Below, piece after piece: positions 61,612-64,000 of a DNA stretch of 64,000 bases; the stretch's first letter is position 1, and the number at the start of each line of letters is the position of its first letter. The stretch covers positions 62,001-126,000 of the forward strand of contig JBMNGO010000008.1 of assembly GCA_050949885.1 (NCBI GenBank), given 5' to 3'. The DNA comes from JBMNGO01 sp050949885. GTDB taxonomy: Bacteria > Bacillota > Syntrophomonadia > Syntrophomonadales > Syntrophomonadaceae. The notes under the pieces were generated by a model. The model was not told the DNA's origin. It ran no database searches and worked only from the letters and a program-made list of their open reading frames with translations. Position numbers and translations under genes: made by a program.

Positions 61612-62454
61612 TTATGCTCTGCTCTTTTTTAACTCATACCAGATGGGACTGGCAATGAATATGGAGGAATAGGCTCCAACTGCAAACCCCAGCAGCATAG
61701 CCAAAACAAATAACTTTATGGTGGTTCCACCAAACAGCAAGAGGAGGATAAGACAAAAAGCTGAAGTCAGTACGGTGTTGATAGACCTGGTTAAAGACTG
61801 CATTATACTGCGGTTTAGGAGTGACATATATTCTTCCCGCTTGTTGGCCCTCATATTTTCCCTGACCCGGTCAAAAATAACGATAGTATCATTTATGGAA
61901 TATCCAATGACAGTGAGCAATGCCGCAATAAAGGCACTGGAAACTTCCCATTGGAATATGGAAAACAGACCGAGAACTACTAATACATTGTGTATAATAG
62001 CCACAATGGCTGCAACACCAAAGGTCCACTCAAATCGGAAGGTAATATATAAAAGCATCAGTACTCCGGCAATCAACAAGGCAAAAAGAGCATTGCGTGT
62101 TAATTCGTTCCCAATGGTGGCTCCAACGCTTTCCGCACTGAGGAATTCTACCTTTTCAAACTCCTCCCTTAGGTTCTCCATTATATTATTAGTTTCCTTT
62201 TGATCCAGCTCATGGGTACGAATATAGAACTCATCTCCGCTCTTTTGTACATCGGCATTACCCAGATCCAGGGTTCCCAGAACCTCTCTCACCTCTGCAG
62301 CAGTAACCGAAGCATCCATCCTTATATGCAGGATCGATCCGCCGGAAAAATCGATACCCAGATTGAGCCCTTGCATAACCAGAGAGACCATTCCGGGGAT
62401 AATTACAAGCAGAGACAGTATATAAAACCATTTGCGTTTTTGAATAATCTGCAT
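61612..62454 (-). CDS. secF: Protein translocase subunit SecF
   Basis: 280 residues, six membrane spans. LGIDFSGGSILHIRMD near residue 32 is the conserved periplasmic-loop start, and GYSINDTIVIFDRVREN with FGGTTIKLFVLAMLLGFAVGAYSSIFIASPI are export-channel signatures. It works with SecD to drive late steps of protein export using the proton gradient. It starts 12 bases after secD. Confidence 0.96.
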   Translation of the reverse strand: MQIIQKRKWFYILSLLVIIPGMVSLVMQGLNLGIDFSGGSILHIRMDASVTAAEVREVLGTLDLGNADVQKSGDEFYIRTHELDQKETNNIMENLREEFEKVEFLSAESVGATIGNELTRNALFALLIAGVLMLLYITFRFEWTFGVAAIVAIIHNVLVVLGLFSIFQWEVSSAFIAALLTVIGYSINDTIVIFDRVRENMRANKREEYMSLLNRSIMQSLTRSINTVLTSAFCLILLLLFGGTTIKLFVLAMLLGFAVGAYSSIFIASPIWYELKKSRA

Positions 62455-62466
62455 CTTCCTACCCCC

Positions 62467-63672
62467 TTATACCCCGTAGAGTTTGTGATTCCTGGTTATA
62501 TTAGCAAACAGGATGAGAATATATCGTGTAAAAATTAGAGCAATTAACATACTGGCAATAATACCAATGGACAGGGTAACTGCAAACCCCTTGATCGGAC
62601 CGGTTCCAAAGTACATAAGAACTAGGGCCGTTATCAGGGTAGTAAGGTTGGCATCAAAAATTGTCCAGAAGGCTCGTTTAAACCCGGCATGTATTGAAGC
62701 CTGCAAGGTTTTCCCGAGCCGCAGCTCTTCTTTTATTCGCTCATAAATAATGATGTTGGCATCCACCGCCATGCCAATTGACAAGGCAAAACCGGCAATA
62801 CCCGGCAAAGTTAAAACAGACCCTAAAAGCGACATTACTCCCAGTACAACAAGTCCGTATAAAACCAGGGAAATAACTGCCGCTATGCCCGGCAACCGGT
62901 AAAAACCGACCATAAAAATGAGTATAGCTATAATTCCTAAAATACCGGCTTTAATACTCTTATTCAGAGAGTCGGACCCCAAGGTTGGTCCTATTGATCT
63001 TTTCTCCAGGACATTAAGGCTGACCGGCAGAGCCCCGGAACGCAACAGAACCGCTAAATCATTGGCCTCTTTGGCAGTAAAATTGCCTGTAATTACAGCG
63101 CTTCCGTCTGGAATGGGCTCATTTACATTGGGAGCACTGATAATTTCACCATCCAGAACAATAGCTATAGGTTTGCCAACATTCTTGGCGGTAGCCTCAG
63201 CAAACAATTCTGCTCCTATTTTGTCAAATTCCAGAACCACCTCGGCTGTTTGACCATTAGCCACAACCCTGGCCTGAGCATCTTTAAGATTCTTTCCTGT
63301 AACTAACACCTGGCCATTTTGATCCCAGAATTCCAGCTGGGCCGTGTTGCGCAGGATATCAACAGCCTTTTCCGGATCGTCTTCTCCGGCGATTTCTATA
63401 ACAACCCTTTTATCACCTTGAGGGTACAGGGTGGTTTCTTTTACTCCCAGGCTGTCCACCCGGTTGCGAAGGATTCCCACCGCTTTATCAATTGTATCGG
63501 GGGTTATTTCCTGCCCTTCTCTTTCTTGGGCTTCCAGAACTACTCGAAGCCCCCCCCTCAGGTCCAGCCCAAGATTAATGTTACCTAGCAGGGGTTGGTA
63601 AACAAAATAGACTATAAGGCCCAGGGCAATCACTATTGATGAAACTGCACCTATGCCAAATTTCTTGTGCAC
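62467..63672 (-). CDS. secD: Protein translocase subunit SecD
   Basis: 401 residues from GTG 63672, with GGAGG ten bases upstream; the TTG at 63693 lies before the ribosome site. LGLDLRGGLRVVLEA (about 30-44), VIEIAGEDDPEKA and the six-span C-terminal half with VDANIIIYERIKEELRLGK are the SecD signatures. The P1 loop is present but short, as in Gram-positives. It forms a two-gene unit with secF. Confidence 0.96.
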   Translation of the reverse strand: MHKKFGIGAVSSIVIALGLIVYFVYQPLLGNINLGLDLRGGLRVVLEAQEREGQEITPDTIDKAVGILRNRVDSLGVKETTLYPQGDKRVVIEIAGEDDPEKAVDILRNTAQLEFWDQNGQVLVTGKNLKDAQARVVANGQTAEVVLEFDKIGAELFAEATAKNVGKPIAIVLDGEIISAPNVNEPIPDGSAVITGNFTAKEANDLAVLLRSGALPVSLNVLEKRSIGPTLGSDSLNKSIKAGILGIIAILIFMVGFYRLPGIAAVISLVLYGLVVLGVMSLLGSVLTLPGIAGFALSIGMAVDANIIIYERIKEELRLGKTLQASIHAGFKRAFWTIFDANLTTLITALVLMYFGTGPIKGFAVTLSIGIIASMLIALIFTRYILILFANITRNHKLYGV

Positions 63673-63705
63673 TGGTCTTTTTCCTCCTTCCAACTACTGT
63701 AAAAA

Positions 63706-64000
63706 TTATAAGAGTTTAGCCCCATTTATAACCAGCTCAAATTCACATCCCAAGAAGTTTGCTGCTCTCCTGCACATCAACATACGGCTGAGGAATATCT
63801 CAAAATAATCCATTACCGGACAAATGCAGGTGTTTATCTTTAAATCCATGATAATTGATTTCTGTTGAGCATTAATTTCCAGGATTGAATGTTCAGCAGC
63901 ATAGTTGACTCTGTCATGAATGTCAAAAGTAGCAAAATCTGTGTTTCTGACCCTATCTCTATGTACATGGGATTTATCAGCCAAAATAAGTGCAGCGGCA
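63706..64000 (-). CDS. HD-domain phosphohydrolase, C-terminal part (partial)
   Basis: The gene continues past the right edge; about 97 codons are visible. The visible start AALILADKSHVHRDRVRN resembles the C-terminal half of metal-dependent HD phosphohydrolases commonly found upstream of secD in clostridia. The end (FFxxRMxMCRRAANFLGCEFELVINGAKLL) matches that family. The catalytic HD motif itself lies outside the window. It ends 33 bases before the secD start. Confidence 0.6.
   Translation of the reverse strand, partial: AAALILADKSHVHRDRVRNTDFATFDIHDRVNYAAEHSILEINAQQKSIIMDLKINTCICPVMDYFEIFLSRMLMCRRAANFLGCEFELVINGAKLL

Noticed and set aside
61718..62203. 161-codon plus-strand open frame
   Set aside because: Antisense shadow of secF.

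Overview
The window looks like a piece of chromosome from an anaerobic, endospore-forming clostridium of moderate G+C. The spore genes spoIVA, spoIIP-type, spmA/spmB and gerW are direct evidence of sporulation. An IspH-ribosomal S1 fusion, a two-subunit class I fumarase, formate-THF ligase and a 3-hydroxybutyryl-CoA dehydrogenase point to Clostridia, perhaps near Syntrophomonadaceae; that last placement is inference. No rRNA, tRNA, CRISPR, prophage or transposase gene was seen. Almost every gene is on the minus strand. The plus-strand exceptions are DUF503, a secreted peptidase, a DUF523/PP-loop pair, a nitrilase-fold amidase, a small anchored protein and folE. No gene-free stretch exceeds about 300 bases.

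Layout. 1-1039: fumarase subunits (the beta subunit runs off the left edge). 1.2-5.3 kb: DUF503, a secreted AstE/M14-like peptidase, and convergent with it an amidoligase plus YheC/D ATP-grasp pair. 5.4-9.3 kb: trkH-trkA-ychF. 9.5-12.5 kb: PH-like membrane protein, hbd, htrA. 12.6-15.3 kb: two more YheC/D ATP-grasps. 15.5-16.9 kb: DUF523 (TudS family) overlapping a PP-loop tRNA-thiolation-type protein. 17-22.4 kb: small membrane protein, SGNH hydrolase, UPF0182, ABC-class ATPase. 22.5-27.4 kb: ddl, lysC, thrB, hom and an ACT protein. 27.6-42.6 kb: a core block resembling the Bacillus cmk-rpsA-fni-der-gpsA-spoIVA order, here spoIVA, gpsA, plsY, der, DUF512, two DUF3189, YIEGIA with its small partner, spoIIP, DUF1614, fni, mobA, ispH-rpsA, plsC, cmk. 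42.8-50.2 kb: MFS pump, DAHP synthase, amidase, chorismate mutase, HutP-like protein, two unknowns, rluB, folE. 50.4-57 kb: fhs, spmB/spmA, gerW, DUF2953, DUF1992, scpB/scpA, M50 protease. 57-64 kb: DHH-CBS-tRNA nucleotidyltransferase fusion, lysA, LapA, secF, secD and the edge of an HD hydrolase.

The most interesting system is the ligase set: three divergent YheC/D ATP-grasp proteins and one GS-fold COOH-NH2 ligase with a degenerate ATP-grasp-like front half and an Arg/Ser/Gly-rich tail. Both transcription units start behind near-identical sigma-K-like promoters (CATAATATA with AC 17 nt upstream). This suggests a late mother-cell peptide-ligation system acting on the spore envelope. A secreted amide/peptide hydrolase lies tail to tail with it with no intergenic base.

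Other points of note: two tightly coupled genes (fni and the YIEGIA partner) have no ATG/GTG/TTG where homology and Shine-Dalgarno spacing place their starts, and both have ATA there. A DUF523/TudS-family desulfidase gene overlaps a thiolation-type PP-loop gene. A lone REP-like palindrome sits at 17197-17227.
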